A stretch of 33,894 nucleotides of DNA, taken from positions 1 to 33,894 of the forward strand of contig JAKBCS010000052.1 in assembly GCA_021807595.1 (NCBI GenBank), given 5' to 3'. The DNA comes from Planctomycetota bacterium (GTDB lineage Bacteria > Planctomycetota > Planctomycetia > Gemmatales > Gemmataceae). Shown piece by piece: positions 14,043 through 22,552 of this stretch. The position numbers and the translations under genes were made by a program. The notes below the pieces were generated by a model. That model did not search any database, was not told where the DNA came from, and saw only the letters and a list, made by a program, of their open reading frames with translations. Numbering within the stretch: the stretch's first letter is position 1; each line of letters starts with the position of its first letter.

Positions 14043-15921
14043 CACTCCGAAAAGCGCCAACTACTTCGCCTGGAGTTGTCCGGCGGAAAAGGGCTATTTC
14101 GATGGGCGAATGCTGAGTACGCCAGAAGAGACGGAGCAGTACGTTCGCGTTCGCCGGACCCTGACGGAACCTCAGCCGTCTGGATACGATTGGCGCAAAC
14201 TATTCCGCTCGAAGCGCATCAATCATATCGTTTTGGACGGCAGCGACCGCCGCGGGATAAGCGTGGCCTTTCCACGATTGCTCGGCTCGCCGGAATGGTT
14301 TCTGATGAGTCTGTCGGGGAACACGGCGATCTTTGGCTGGAACGATCCGAAACAAGGTGTACCGCCGCCACGCTGTCCGACTTACTCGCCCAGCCGAGAG
14401 GCTTATCGACTCGCTCTGGGCAAAGGTGTCCCGAACTTCGATTCGGAGGCGGCGACGGCTTCGCCTCCTTGGTGGAAAGGGCTGCTCAACCAGTTGCCCG
14501 CGTCTCATGCGGATCGGGAAGAGACGGGATTGCTTCTGATGTATTTCGATTTGCTTCAAGGCAACTCGTTGCAACTCAATCGGGACGCTTGGGACACCAG
14601 CCGTATCGCCTTTAGCGTGGGGGTGGGTTCGGGAACCTTGGCCGATGTTTGCCATCAACTTTTAGCCTTGGACTGTTTCGCCGTCGATCGTCCGGCCAAG
14701 GCTGAGGAAATTCCCCCCCAGAAATCGCCAGCCCGAATCATGGCTGCTCTGCTTGAGAAAAGCTATCTCATGGCGACGGACGACGCTCCGAGCGAGCTAT
14801 TGTGGTTGGCCATTCGCGCCGCGCGCCGCGCCGCGCATGCTGATCCCGGCGATGCTGCCGCCTATTCGCTGTTGGGCGATGCCTATCTGCGCATGTCCCG
14901 CAAGACCCGCGAGCGCGCTTGGACGGACACAAATCCGCCGCCTCTGCCGTTCCTTCGGCGATTGCGCGCCGTACAGGCTTCGGCGGCCTATAATCGCGCC
15001 CTGCAACTCGATCCAAACTTGCTTCCGGCTCACTTGGGATTGATCTCCTTGTACGATCAATTTCTCCTCAACGATTTAAGCCTCTACCACCTCCGCGAGG
15101 AGGTGCGCATTCTGCAAGTCCGGGGCGCGTCCGCTGCGAATCGAGATCAACACGCCCAAATGCTCGCCGATCTCCAAGAGCAGGTGCATCTACGCGAGCA
15201 ACGGCAACAGAAAGATCGCAACAGCTATGAAATCGGCACGTCCAAAGCGCGCAATGTGATTGAGCGCGCCGGAACCGCCCTCGATCGCGGTTTGACGGAG
15301 ACGGCTTTGAAGTTGCTGTTGGACTCGGATGTGGCCGCCTTCGGCGCGGAAGGCGTGGAGATGGAATTGGGGCTGTTGCTCATCTGCGGACGCATCGACC
15401 AGGCGCGAGCTTGGCTATTGCCCGAACATGAGTTTGTGCTGGGACCGGAGACCTATCGCCTCTATCGGCTGCAATTGATGGCGGCTCAGGGCGACTACGA
15501 AGGGGCCGACGCCGAACTGAAGCAGATGCTCGACGCTTCCGAGCGTCCCATCGACTACTATCGAATGAAGGCCACCGTTCCGGAGGCTCTCGCTCTCTCG
15601 TTCACCCAGATGATTCTCGACGGAAGATCGGAGATGGAGTCGTTGCCCCAACGCTATGTGGTGTATGATAATCGTCAAAAACTGATGGCGTACACGATGA
15701 AGCTGCTCGAAGGCTACGTCAAAAGCGCCGATATTCGCACCATACGCGGTCTGTTGGCATTGGAGAGCGGCAATGTCGCCGAAGCCGAACGCGGCTTCCG
15801 CGACGCTCTCCGACTTCGTGACTCCGTCGCGGGTGTCGACTTCAACTCCCGCGAACTGGCGGAGCATTTCTTCTCGCAAATAACCTCGCAGCGAGACGAG
15901 CGGGGCGCAGCGGCCCCCTGA
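12664..15921 (+). CDS. Polytopic membrane protein with periplasmic TPR domain (paralogue B)
   Basis: The 1085-residue product is identical to paralogue A over residues 1-460 (all membrane segments) and then diverges at once. The remaining 625 residues align with A along the full length but with modest identity. Shared anchors include the CPAEK motif, IFGW-DP, LWLAIRAARRA, AYLRM-R-TRER, PFLRRLR-VQAS and ALKLLLDSD. TPR-like helices and a short coiled coil (LQEQVHLREQRQQ) are present. The GTG start is set by the identity with A. Unlike A it has no cytochrome gene behind it: the next gene is convergent and a strong hairpin follows at 15950. The likely localisation is the cytoplasmic membrane with a large periplasmic domain. 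Function is unknown. Confidence 0.85.
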   Translation: MNSPDLRLNKHTEDNSPLVALPPQPSTTTQPNEQTQHYPLRHADRLLAAFVVALAFLVASTAARNSDVWLHLASGRAIANGTYRFQGDPWGQNATTWINHTWLYDLTAYGLYQPFPNLHGSLLLIVKALLVAFLAGLMVRLGSGHQGTFWSALTASLAVLALSGRLLLQPALVSAVALAGTLALLHRGRRLRRESVGWFRAYAPVCMLFALWANLDEWFLLGPFTVALFFIGDVLATGANGDKRSVDVSGMGIVFVVGTFACLLTPFPLHGLTLPVELGLSDTARVLKGDAVLRYLFASPFEGRYFYSGSSWNVSGLAYLALVVLGLLSFVFSRDAWRSWRLPVMLSFFGLSVWSVHAVAFFVVVAAPIVALNIRDVLVRVGRSGLGHSDLLMARLGRAAALLTVLAMLFASWPGWLQGAPYEMRRWVVLADPSLEGAAKQLVKWRREKLLENEDFGFHFTPKSANYFAWSCPAEKGYFDGRMLSTPEETEQYVRVRRTLTEPQPSGYDWRKLFRSKRINHIVLDGSDRRGISVAFPRLLGSPEWFLMSLSGNTAIFGWNDPKQGVPPPRCPTYSPSREAYRLALGKGVPNFDSEAATASPPWWKGLLNQLPASHADREETGLLLMYFDLLQGNSLQLNRDAWDTSRIAFSVGVGSGTLADVCHQLLALDCFAVDRPAKAEEIPPQKSPARIMAALLEKSYLMATDDAPSELLWLAIRAARRAAHADPGDAAAYSLLGDAYLRMSRKTRERAWTDTNPPPLPFLRRLRAVQASAAYNRALQLDPNLLPAHLGLISLYDQFLLNDLSLYHLREEVRILQVRGASAANRDQHAQMLADLQEQVHLREQRQQKDRNSYEIGTSKARNVIERAGTALDRGLTETALKLLLDSDVAAFGAEGVEMELGLLLICGRIDQARAWLLPEHEFVLGPETYRLYRLQLMAAQGDYEGADAELKQMLDASERPIDYYRMKATVPEALALSFTQMILDGRSEMESLPQRYVVYDNRQKLMAYTMKLLEGYVKSADIRTIRGLLALESGNVAEAERGFRDALRLRDSVAGVDFNSRELAEHFFSQITSQRDERGAAAP

Positions 15922-15949
15922 AAGGAAATTGTGGGCGGGGGGTGGGTGC

Positions 15950-15994
15950 CGATAGCCCCCTCTCCCCTGAGTATCGGGGGAGAGGGGGCTATCG
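15950..15994. terminator. Strong hairpin between convergent genes
   Basis: CGATAGCCCCCTCTCCCC (15950-15967) is perfectly complementary to 15977-15994, with a 9-base loop. It sits 28 bp after the stop of paralogue B and 12 bp after the stop of the opposing sulfatase gene. A bidirectional terminator role fits the position. There is no U-tract, so it may equally be a palindromic repeat. Confidence 0.65.
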
Positions 15995-16006
15995 GGACAC
16001 CGACTC

Positions 16007-17350
16007 TCAGTTGCGGCGCGGAGGTTTTTTGCCCCATTTCGCCTCATCTGTTTCTGTTTTTAGCCAGTCGTTCAGTTCCTTGCGCATCTGCTTGGCCGTC
16101 TCTGGATGTTCGGCGATGACCGAGCGCCGTTCGCCCGGATCGGCGGCCAAGTCGAACAGTTCCGGCCCGTTATCGGCGGTGATCACCATTTTCAGGTTGC
16201 CGCGCATCGCTGCCAGCTGGCGCGAGCCTTCGGTTCGCCATTCCCAAAACAGCGTCCTGTCCGGGGCTTTTTCTTTTCCTTCCCAAACGGGAAGCTGATT
16301 GATTCCGTCCACCTTGCAACTCGCTTCAAGTTTGACGCCGGCGGCGGCGAGAAAAGTGGGGTAAACATCGGTCATGTGGACGATGTCTTGGGATATTTTG
16401 CCCGACGGAACATGAGACGGCCAACGAACGAGGCCGGGTACGCGGATGCCGCCTTCCCAGAGCGTTCGCTTCTGGCCGCGAAATGGACGGTTGCTGTCGT
16501 GATAGGCCGACGCACCTTTATTGCCCGACTCGAACGTCGCCCCGTGATCGCTGGAAAAGACGATCATCGTGTCACCGGTAAGGTTCAACTCTTCCAACGT
16601 CTTCAAAATGCGGCCGATCTCTTTATCCAAGCGCGTGACCATGGCGGCATAGGTGGCGTTGACCGGGTTTTTCGCATCCTTTTCCTTGAATTTGCCGAGA
16701 TGCTCCTTCACGTCTTCCGGCGGCGCTTGGATGTGAAAGTGCGTGGCGATGTACGGAACATACAGAAAGAACGGCTTATCCTTTTGCCTTCGGATGAAAT
16801 CCACGGCGCGATCGGTGAACATCGTATTGGAGTAGCCGTTGACGGGCTTTTTCTCGCGACCGAACCACAGTTCTTTCGGATACTGTTCCCAGGCATGCCC
16901 GGCATCGGTAAAGCCCATGAACTCGTCGAATCCACGATCGAGCGGATTCAAATACTCTTTCATTCCGGGTCGTGGCCTGCCGTGATGCCACTTACCGAAC
17001 AAGGCGGTCTTGTAGCCGCGCTTCTGGAGCGCCTGAGCCAGCGTGACGGTATCGGGGGGCAACTCGTCGTTGTTGGCGGTGACGCCGTTGTGGATGCCGT
17101 ACTTGCCGGTCATCAAGGCGGCGCGACTGGGCGCGCACAGCGGCGCGGCGGTGTACCAACGCTTGAAGACGGTCCCTTGCGCCCCCAGACGGTCCAGGTT
17201 CGGCGTCTTCCAATCGGTTCGGCCGTTGAAGCCAACATCGCCCCAGCCGAGATCGTCGGCGTAGAGGAAGATGAGATTAGGCCGGCGCTCGGAAGCTACG
17301 ACGGGTACGCCACAAATCGAGGCAATCAGCAGACTCAGCATCCAACGCAT
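16007..17350 (-). CDS. Secreted type I sulfatase (arylsulfatase family)
   Basis: The 447-residue protein has a signal peptide (about 1-20) and the alkaline-phosphatase/sulfatase fold. Metal-binding Asp32-Asp33 lie in FLYADDLGWGDVG. The C-x-P-S-R signature LCAPSRAALMTGKY contains Cys72, which would be oxidised to formylglycine. GKWHHG (active-site Lys/His) and SSDHGA (metal Asp-His) follow. Length matches the family. Planctomycetes carry many such enzymes for sulfated polysaccharides; the substrate cannot be read here. An activating formylglycine-generating enzyme is not in the window. It is the last of a minus-strand run, about 70 bp after the CPBP protease gene. Confidence 0.92.
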   Translation of the reverse strand: MRWMLSLLIASICGVPVVASERRPNLIFLYADDLGWGDVGFNGRTDWKTPNLDRLGAQGTVFKRWYTAAPLCAPSRAALMTGKYGIHNGVTANNDELPPDTVTLAQALQKRGYKTALFGKWHHGRPRPGMKEYLNPLDRGFDEFMGFTDAGHAWEQYPKELWFGREKKPVNGYSNTMFTDRAVDFIRRQKDKPFFLYVPYIATHFHIQAPPEDVKEHLGKFKEKDAKNPVNATYAAMVTRLDKEIGRILKTLEELNLTGDTMIVFSSDHGATFESGNKGASAYHDSNRPFRGQKRTLWEGGIRVPGLVRWPSHVPSGKISQDIVHMTDVYPTFLAAAGVKLEASCKVDGINQLPVWEGKEKAPDRTLFWEWRTEGSRQLAAMRGNLKMVITADNGPELFDLAADPGERRSVIAEHPETAKQMRKELNDWLKTETDEAKWGKKPPRRN

Positions 17351-17419
17351 GGATCGACAACCTCCCTAAAGGTACTCGGTCGGAGTCGGAAACTTAAGCG
17401 ATGCGTTCGCCCTCATCCG

Positions 17420-18103
17420 CTATGTTTCCGGCTCCGAAGGCTTGGATTCTTCAGATTTTTCGGCCTCTTGCCGCGTCCGCAAGGCCTCGAGCGCAGCGGC
17501 CGCGCCGGGACCGTGCATTAACCACCACAACACGACGAAATCGTACAGGGCGTGCGTCACGATGACGGCGAGCAAATTCCGATCCGCGATCAACCACACC
17601 CCGCTGAGGTAGACGCCCATGAGCGTGGCCAAAAGCATGTAGGTGAAGGTAATCGAGTGCAAAAGTCCGAACAGAAGGCTGGCGGCAACGATGCCGACCG
17701 TCAACCCGAACCAGCCTGCGAAAGCCGATTGCAACACGCCGCGAAACATCAACTCTTCGCCCAGCCCCGCCAGCACCGACACGCCGAACAAATCGAAACG
17801 CGAACAGGGAGCGAACAGGGGTCGCACGACTTCTTCGCTAAAGAGTCGAATGCGCTTGAACGGGCCAATCGGCCAACGCATCAAGAGAAAGAAGAGACCG
17901 AGGAGAGGGAGCGTGGCCGCGATGCCCCACAGAGCGCCACTCGGCGTCCACTCGAAAAAACGCAAGGGGGGCTGATCGACCATCCAACCGAGGAGGGACG
18001 AAGCGCCGATCAATCCGCCTTCGATGAGAACCGCCAATAGGACGACTGTTCGCCGACGCGATTCGTCATCCGACTCTTGAAATTCGGGCAATTCGTCGGA
18101 CAT
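17420..18103 (-). CDS. CPBP family intramembrane metalloprotease (CAAX protease-like)
   Basis: The 227-residue membrane protein carries the three CPBP/Abi motifs: E116-E-x-x-x-R121 (GEELMFRG), F-x-x-x-H149 (FGLLHS) and H184-x-x-x-D188 (HALYDF). Together these form the glutamate/histidine metal site of Rce1-like proteases. About six hydrophobic segments flank them. ATG 18103 is preferred over the much longer ORF, whose N-terminus is proline-rich non-coding sequence. Upstream SD-like sequence is weak (AAGG). A charged C-terminal tail (EKSEESKPSEPE) is cytoplasmic. The substrate is unknown. Confidence 0.87.
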   Translation of the reverse strand: MSDELPEFQESDDESRRRTVVLLAVLIEGGLIGASSLLGWMVDQPPLRFFEWTPSGALWGIAATLPLLGLFFLLMRWPIGPFKRIRLFSEEVVRPLFAPCSRFDLFGVSVLAGLGEELMFRGVLQSAFAGWFGLTVGIVAASLLFGLLHSITFTYMLLATLMGVYLSGVWLIADRNLLAVIVTHALYDFVVLWWLMHGPGAAAALEALRTRQEAEKSEESKPSEPET

Positions 18104-18246
18104 GCGCAGCCGGCCTTGGAATAGAACCACCGACGGAGGACACGTTTGTGAAGATGTAGTGATTCTATGGGGGGAGGGACGAATTTGTAGGGAAGGCGAT
18201 CGTCGAGTGAGGTTAAAAGGGGGGCGTGAAATGATTCTCGGCGCGC

Positions 18247-18287
18247 AAAAAAGCTCCCACGGCGGGGTTGGCTGGTGCCGTGGGAGC
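18247..18287 (-). terminator. Rho-independent terminator of the aminotransferase gene
   Basis: Read on the minus strand, GCTCCCACGGC pairs perfectly with GCCGTGGGAGC (11 bp, 13-base loop) and is followed by TTTTTT (18252-18247). It lies about 65 bp after the aminotransferase stop and before the CPBP gene, separating the two transcripts. Confidence 0.85.
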
Positions 18288-18352
18288 GGGGAGGGGGTGG
18301 TTGTACCCATTGTATCGGCACGAACGAAGCGGCGAGTTTAGCATTTCGCTCG

Positions 18353-19696
18353 CTAAGTCGCGGTCAAGGCCGGTGCGCGCCGTTCGCTCAAAACCGCGTC
18401 CACGAGTTGGAGAGCCGTCTCCACCTGTTCGGACGAGATGCACAACGGTGGACAAAATCGCACCGCGCTCTCGCCGCATCCCAAAAGCAATAGCCCGCGA
18501 TGGAACGCCGCCTGCACCACTTCATCGCGCATTAGCGGAGCTGGGCTATTGTCGCGTTCGTCGATCAAGTCCATCGCCACCATGAGACCGAGGCCGCGCA
18601 CTTCGCGGATGGCCGGATGATGCTGTTGAAGGCGTTGCAATCCTTGTTTCAGTTGGCGTCCGCGTTCGGTGGCATTGGCGATGTATCCGCCTTCGAGCAG
18701 ATCGAGGGTGGCCAAAGCGGCGCGGCAACTCACGGGGTTGCCGCCGAACGTGCTGGCGTGGCTGCCGGGCGGCCAATCCATAACCTCTTCCTTCGACACG
18801 ATCGCGCCCAACGGCATTCCGCTGGCAATGCCCTTGGCCAAACAGATGATGTCCGGCTCGACACCCCAATGCTCGACCGCATAGAGTTTTCCGGTGCGTC
18901 CCATGCCGCTCTGCACTTCGTCGGCCACCAATAAAAAGCCATGCCGATCGCAGAGCGCGCGTAGCGCGGGTAAGAAGCCGGCCGGAGGCACATAGTAACC
19001 GCCTTCGCCCTGAATTGGTTCGACGAAGATAGCGGCCACCTCGTCCGGCGGGGCGATGCGGCGCAGCACGGTTTCCTCGATCTGACGAACGCATTCGCAC
19101 TCGCCGTTGTCGCACCCCTGGCATCCGCGCGGATAGGGAACGTGGTGAATGTCCGGAACCAGCGGAGCGAAGCCGCGACGATGCACCAACTTGGAACCGG
19201 ACAACGACATTGCGCCATAAGTGCGGCCGTGGAACGCGCCATAAAAGGCGATGGCGCGCGAGCGTCCTGTATGCCAGCGCGCCAATTTCAACGCCGCCTC
19301 CAACGCCTCCGCACCGCTGTTGGTGAAGAAGACGCGCTTGGGCGTACGTCCGGGACCGCTCTCCGCCAACCGTTGGGCCAAGTCGATCTGCGGCTGATAG
19401 TAGAAATCGGTGCCGGACATATGCAGCAATTTCTGGGCTTGATCGACGATGGCCGCGGTGACGTGGGGATGACAGTGGCCGGTGGACGCGACGGCTATAC
19501 CGGCGGTGAAGTCGAGGAATAAATTCCCATCGACATCCTGCATGACCGCCCCACTGCCGCGCTCGCAGACCAAAGGATAAATGCGCGTATACGACGGAGA
19601 AACGTAATGGGCATCGCGTTCGAGCAAGGCCTGGGCTTTCGGCCCCGGCAAGGGAGTGCGGATCCGCGGAACGACATCCTTCTCGAAAAACCACAT
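18353..19696 (-). CDS. Class III PLP-dependent aminotransferase (acetylornithine/GABA type)
   Basis: The 447-residue enzyme shows the fold-type I, class III features: TNSGAEALEAALK (phosphate-binding), FYGAFHGRTYGAMSLS, D259-E260 in LLVADEVQSGMGRTGK, and Lys288 in CLAKGIASGMPLGA, which binds PLP. An insert at 190-202 contains four cysteines (GCQGCDNGECEC), as in some archaeal-type acetylornithine/GABA aminotransferase relatives. It could transfer an amino group from GABA, ornithine or a related omega-amino acid to 2-oxoglutarate; the exact substrate is not certain. AAGGAGG, a full Shine-Dalgarno, stands about 7 bases before ATG. It follows prfA by about 105 bp holding a palindromic repeat, and is closed by a clear terminator. 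Confidence 0.9.
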   Translation of the reverse strand: MWFFEKDVVPRIRTPLPGPKAQALLERDAHYVSPSYTRIYPLVCERGSGAVMQDVDGNLFLDFTAGIAVASTGHCHPHVTAAIVDQAQKLLHMSGTDFYYQPQIDLAQRLAESGPGRTPKRVFFTNSGAEALEAALKLARWHTGRSRAIAFYGAFHGRTYGAMSLSGSKLVHRRGFAPLVPDIHHVPYPRGCQGCDNGECECVRQIEETVLRRIAPPDEVAAIFVEPIQGEGGYYVPPAGFLPALRALCDRHGFLLVADEVQSGMGRTGKLYAVEHWGVEPDIICLAKGIASGMPLGAIVSKEEVMDWPPGSHASTFGGNPVSCRAALATLDLLEGGYIANATERGRQLKQGLQRLQQHHPAIREVRGLGLMVAMDLIDERDNSPAPLMRDEVVQAAFHRGLLLLGCGESAVRFCPPLCISSEQVETALQLVDAVLSERRAPALTAT

Positions 19697-19730
19697 AGCC
19701 GATCCTCCTTCGGTGATTCAAACAACCATT

Positions 19731-19799
19731 CGTTCGGTTAGCCGCGACACCGAGCGGAGTGCGGGAGTGCCGCGCTCCGCTCTGCGGCGAACCGAACGA
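19731..19799. repeat. Imperfect palindrome, TTCGGTTAGCCGCG family
   Basis: CGTTCGGTTAGCCGC at the left pairs with GCGGCGAACCGAACG at the right with one mismatch, and a GCGGAG/CTCCGC-type core lies inside. The outer arms match the element at 22483-22549. It occupies most of the prfA-aminotransferase gap. Confidence 0.75.
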
Positions 19800-19801
19800 A
19801 G

Positions 19802-20887
19802 TCATTCCTGAACGCCTCCCGATCCGTCGAGGCGCTGTTTCTTGTCGAAATCGCGCATGGCCTGAATTAAGTCGCCGAGATTTCCCGCCACGATGGCGTC
19901 GAGCTTGTACAAGTTCAAGTTGATGCGATGGTCTGTGACGCGGTTCTGTGGAAAGTTGTAGGTGCGAATGCGCTCGCTGCGGTCGCCGGAGCCGATCAAC
20001 GTGCGCCGCTGTTCGGCGCGTTGGCGGTGCAGTTTCTGCTGCTGCAATTCAAAGACACGGCTGCGCAGGATACGGATGGCCCGCTCGTAGTTTTTGTGTT
20101 GGCTGCGTTCGTCTTGGCACTTCACCTCCAGTTCGTCCGCCGTGCCGCGCTTGTACCAGATGCGCACGGCGCTCTCGGTTTTGTTGACGTGTTGTCCGCC
20201 CGCGCCGCCGGCGCGCATGCGCTCCCACTCGATGTCTTGCTCGCGGATTTCGATCTGCACCTCGTCCGGCTCCGGCAGCACGGCCACGGTGGCGGCAGAA
20301 GTATGGATGCGGCCCTGTTGCTCCGTTTTCGGCACGCGTTGCACCCGATGGCCGCCGCTCTCGTAGCGCAGATGTTGAAAGGCTTCGTCGCCGCTGATGC
20401 CGAAGACGATTTCCTTAAACCCGCCCTGTTCGCCGGGGCTGAACGAAATGTCCTCGACTTTCCAACCTCGATCGCGGGCATAGTGCGTGTACATGCCGTA
20501 CAGATCGCCCGCGAAGAGAGCCGCTTCGTCTCCTCCGGTGCCGGCGCGGATTTCCATAATCAGGCTGTCGTACGTCTCCCCCTCGGCGAGAACGAAGTCT
20601 TCCAGACGCGCTTGCAAAACCTGTTGACGACTTTGCAGATCGGCTAACTCTTGCTCGGCGTACTGCCGCATCTCGGCGTCGGTCTCGGCATCCACCAGTG
20701 CCTTGGCCTGGGCGAGATCGGCGCTGATCTTTTTATATTCGAGATAGGGCTTGACGCGCTTGGCGAGGCTGCCGTGTTCCTTGGCGGTACGCGTGAAGCG
20801 AGCGCGATCGGCGACGACGACGGGATCGCCGAGTTGTTGTTCCAGTTCGTGATAGCGAGACAAGGCTTGCTCGAAGATCGGCCACAT
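19802..20887 (-). CDS. prfA: Peptide chain release factor 1
   Basis: The 361-residue protein has the GGQ catalytic motif (residues 230-232, [15 protein letters not shown]), which triggers peptidyl-tRNA hydrolysis. It also has the P-x-T codon-recognition tripeptide (P186-K-T188 in [16 protein letters not shown]), which marks RF1 (UAA/UAG) rather than RF2 (SPF). The family's GTGGDEA and [18 protein letters not shown] motifs are intact. A TTG start two codons upstream is possible, but ATG at 20887 is preferred. It follows rpmE, a common bacterial arrangement. The usual prmC/hemK methyltransferase partner is not next to it; an aminotransferase occupies that place. Confidence 0.97.
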   Translation of the reverse strand: MWPIFEQALSRYHELEQQLGDPVVVADRARFTRTAKEHGSLAKRVKPYLEYKKISADLAQAKALVDAETDAEMRQYAEQELADLQSRQQVLQARLEDFVLAEGETYDSLIMEIRAGTGGDEAALFAGDLYGMYTHYARDRGWKVEDISFSPGEQGGFKEIVFGISGDEAFQHLRYESGGHRVQRVPKTEQQGRIHTSAATVAVLPEPDEVQIEIREQDIEWERMRAGGAGGQHVNKTESAVRIWYKRGTADELEVKCQDERSQHKNYERAIRILRSRVFELQQQKLHRQRAEQRRTLIGSGDRSERIRTYNFPQNRVTDHRINLNLYKLDAIVAGNLGDLIQAMRDFDKKQRLDGSGGVQE

Positions 20888-20996
20888 GCGCAAGATTTCC
20901 GATCCGGGTCGATCCAGAAATGCGAAGGTCGAGGCAACCCGGATGTCGAGCTTCGCCGATTAGGACAGAAGCATGGTTATCTCCCGATGAGACGCG

Positions 20997-21046
20997 CCCG
21001 TCGGCAGCGTGGAGCCAGCGATCGGCGGATCCGCGCTGCCAACGGG
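20997..21046. repeat. Inverted repeat between rpmE and prfA
   Basis: CCCGTCGGCAGCG (20997-21009) pairs with CGCTGCCAACGGG (21034-21046) with one mismatch and a 24-base loop. It lies in the transcribed gap of the probable rpmE-prfA operon and could lower read-through; there is no T-run. Confidence 0.55.
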
Positions 21047-21052
21047 CCGCGG

Positions 21053-21298
21053 CTATTGGCCCGCTTCTCCGGTCGTCGCTTCAGCCGCCTTCTTACGCTT
21101 GTCCCAGTTGTACTTGCGCTGGAACTTCTCGACGCGGCCAGTCGTATCGATGTACTTCATCTTGCCGGTGAAAAATGGATGACAGGCCGAGCAAATCTCG
21201 ACCGTGATGTTCTTCTTGGTGCTGCGCGTGACGAACTTGTTGCCACAACCGCAGGTGACGGTGGCTTCAACGTATTCGGGGTGGATGCCTGATTTCAT
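21053..21298 (-). CDS. rpmE: 50S ribosomal protein L31
   Basis: The 81-residue protein begins MKSGIHPEY and carries Cys16, Cys18, Cys36 and Cys39, the zinc-binding set of the C+ form of L31. [20 protein letters not shown] and [19 protein letters not shown] are typical of the family. AAGGAG stands about 8 bases before ATG. The lysine/alanine-rich C-terminal extension ([15 protein letters not shown]) is longer than in E. coli. It is placed before prfA on the same strand. Confidence 0.97.
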   Translation of the reverse strand: MKSGIHPEYVEATVTCGCGNKFVTRSTKKNITVEICSACHPFFTGKMKYIDTTGRVEKFQRKYNWDKRKKAAEATTGEAGQ

Positions 21299-21379
21299 AA
21301 CCTACTCCTTGCAAATAACTCAGATGTTTTATTCTACGAGTAACGGGCATGTCGCGGCAAGGTCAGGCATCTCCTGATG

Positions 21380-22453
21380 CTACCTGCTGGGCTGCAAATG
21401 AGCGACCGGAACGGACCTCGGGACAGAGCGGCGAATCGTCTCGGCGGCGCGTTCGGCCTGCGCGGCGGATACGTCGAGATGGGTACATGCCCGAAGCGTC
21501 TGTGGACCCGCCGCGTGAACCAAAACTCCGCGCTCTTTCAAGGCCAACGCCATTTCTTTCGCCGTGCCCATTTCACGGGCGACGCGGAACCAGATGAGGT
21601 TCGTATCGACCTCGGCGGGAACCAGACGCAAACCCGTTGTGTCGGCGATGGCTTGCGCGATGGTTTGAGCGTTGCGATGATCGTCGGCCAAACGCTCGAC
21701 GTGATGGTCCAGCGCAAAGAGCGCCGCCGCCGCAATCACACCCGCCTGACGCATGCCGCCTCCGAACAGTTTGCGCACGCGCCGCGCACGGGTTATCAAC
21801 TCGCGCGGACCCGCCAACGCCGAGCCGACCGGTGCGCCCAACCCCTTACTGAAACATACCGACACGGTATCGAAGAGATCGCCCCATTGCTTGGCGGGAA
21901 TGCCGGTGGCCACGATGGCGTTCCACAACCGCGCACCGTCGAGATGTAAGATCAATCCGTGGTGCCGCGTCCAAGCGCGAATGGCTTGAATCTTCTCGAT
22001 GGGATAGATGCGACCGCCGCCGCGATTGTGCGTATTCTCCAAACACACCAGGCGCGTCCGCACTTGATGATCGTCGTCGGGGCGAATGGTATCCTCAAGT
22101 TGCGTCACGTCGAGAATGCCGTCTTCTCCGTGCAGGGTATGACAGGTAACGCCGCTGAGAATCGCCGGGCCGCCCGCCTCGTAGTTGTAAATGTGGCAAT
22201 TGACATCGCATATCAACTCGTCGCCGGGCTGCGTATGCACCTTGACGGCAATTTGATTCGACATGGTACCCGACGGCACGAACAACGCCGATTCTTTGCC
22301 GAGCAACTCGGCGACGCGCGCTTCGAGACGATGGACGGACGGATCGTCTTGAAACACATCGTCGCCAACCTCGGCGGCGTGCATGGCCGCACGCATGGCG
22401 GACGTGGGACGAGTCACGGTATCGCTGCGTAGATCAATGGGAGTTTCCGGCAT
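21380..22453 (-). CDS. ltaE: Low-specificity L-threonine aldolase
   Basis: The 357-residue PLP enzyme starts with [15 protein letters not shown], the conserved opening of threonine aldolases. It has the cofactor Lys203 in [20 protein letters not shown] (Asp172, Arg175) and a catalytic-loop His87 in [10 protein letters not shown]. It cleaves L-threonine/allo-threonine to glycine and acetaldehyde. AAGGAA lies about 9 bases before ATG. It is upstream of rpmE on the same strand with an 81-bp gap. A different beta-hydroxy amino acid as main substrate cannot be excluded. Confidence 0.94.
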   Translation of the reverse strand: MPETPIDLRSDTVTRPTSAMRAAMHAAEVGDDVFQDDPSVHRLEARVAELLGKESALFVPSGTMSNQIAVKVHTQPGDELICDVNCHIYNYEAGGPAILSGVTCHTLHGEDGILDVTQLEDTIRPDDDHQVRTRLVCLENTHNRGGGRIYPIEKIQAIRAWTRHHGLILHLDGARLWNAIVATGIPAKQWGDLFDTVSVCFSKGLGAPVGSALAGPRELITRARRVRKLFGGGMRQAGVIAAAALFALDHHVERLADDHRNAQTIAQAIADTTGLRLVPAEVDTNLIWFRVAREMGTAKEMALALKERGVLVHAAGPQTLRACTHLDVSAAQAERAAETIRRSVPRSVPVAHLQPSR

Positions 22454-22482
22454 GGGGTGTTCCTTGAGTAGCGTATAGACTT

Positions 22483-22549
22483 TTCGGTTAGCCGCGAAGC
22501 GTAGCGGAGCGCGTAGTCCTCGCTCCGCTCCGCATCGCGGCTAACCGAA
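22483..22549. repeat. 67-bp palindrome, TTCGGTTAGCCGCGA family
   Basis: TTCGGTTAGCCGCGA (22483-22497) and its exact complement (22535-22549) form 15-bp arms. An inner stem AGCGGAGCG/CGCTCCGCT (22503-22511 and 22521-22529) gives a long hairpin. It fills the gap between the small secreted protein gene and ltaE. It shares outer arms with 19731-19799. Confidence 0.88.
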
Positions 22550-22552
22550 CCT

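Noticed and set aside
16106-17521. 471-codon frame antisense to the sulfatase gene
   Set aside because: It overlaps a clear sulfatase with all catalytic motifs and its own sequence has no recognisable domain; it is a GC-rich shadow frame.
18546-19805. 419-codon frame on the same strand as the aminotransferase
   Set aside because: It is arginine/serine-rich and out of frame with a full aminotransferase that has a strong ribosome-binding site.
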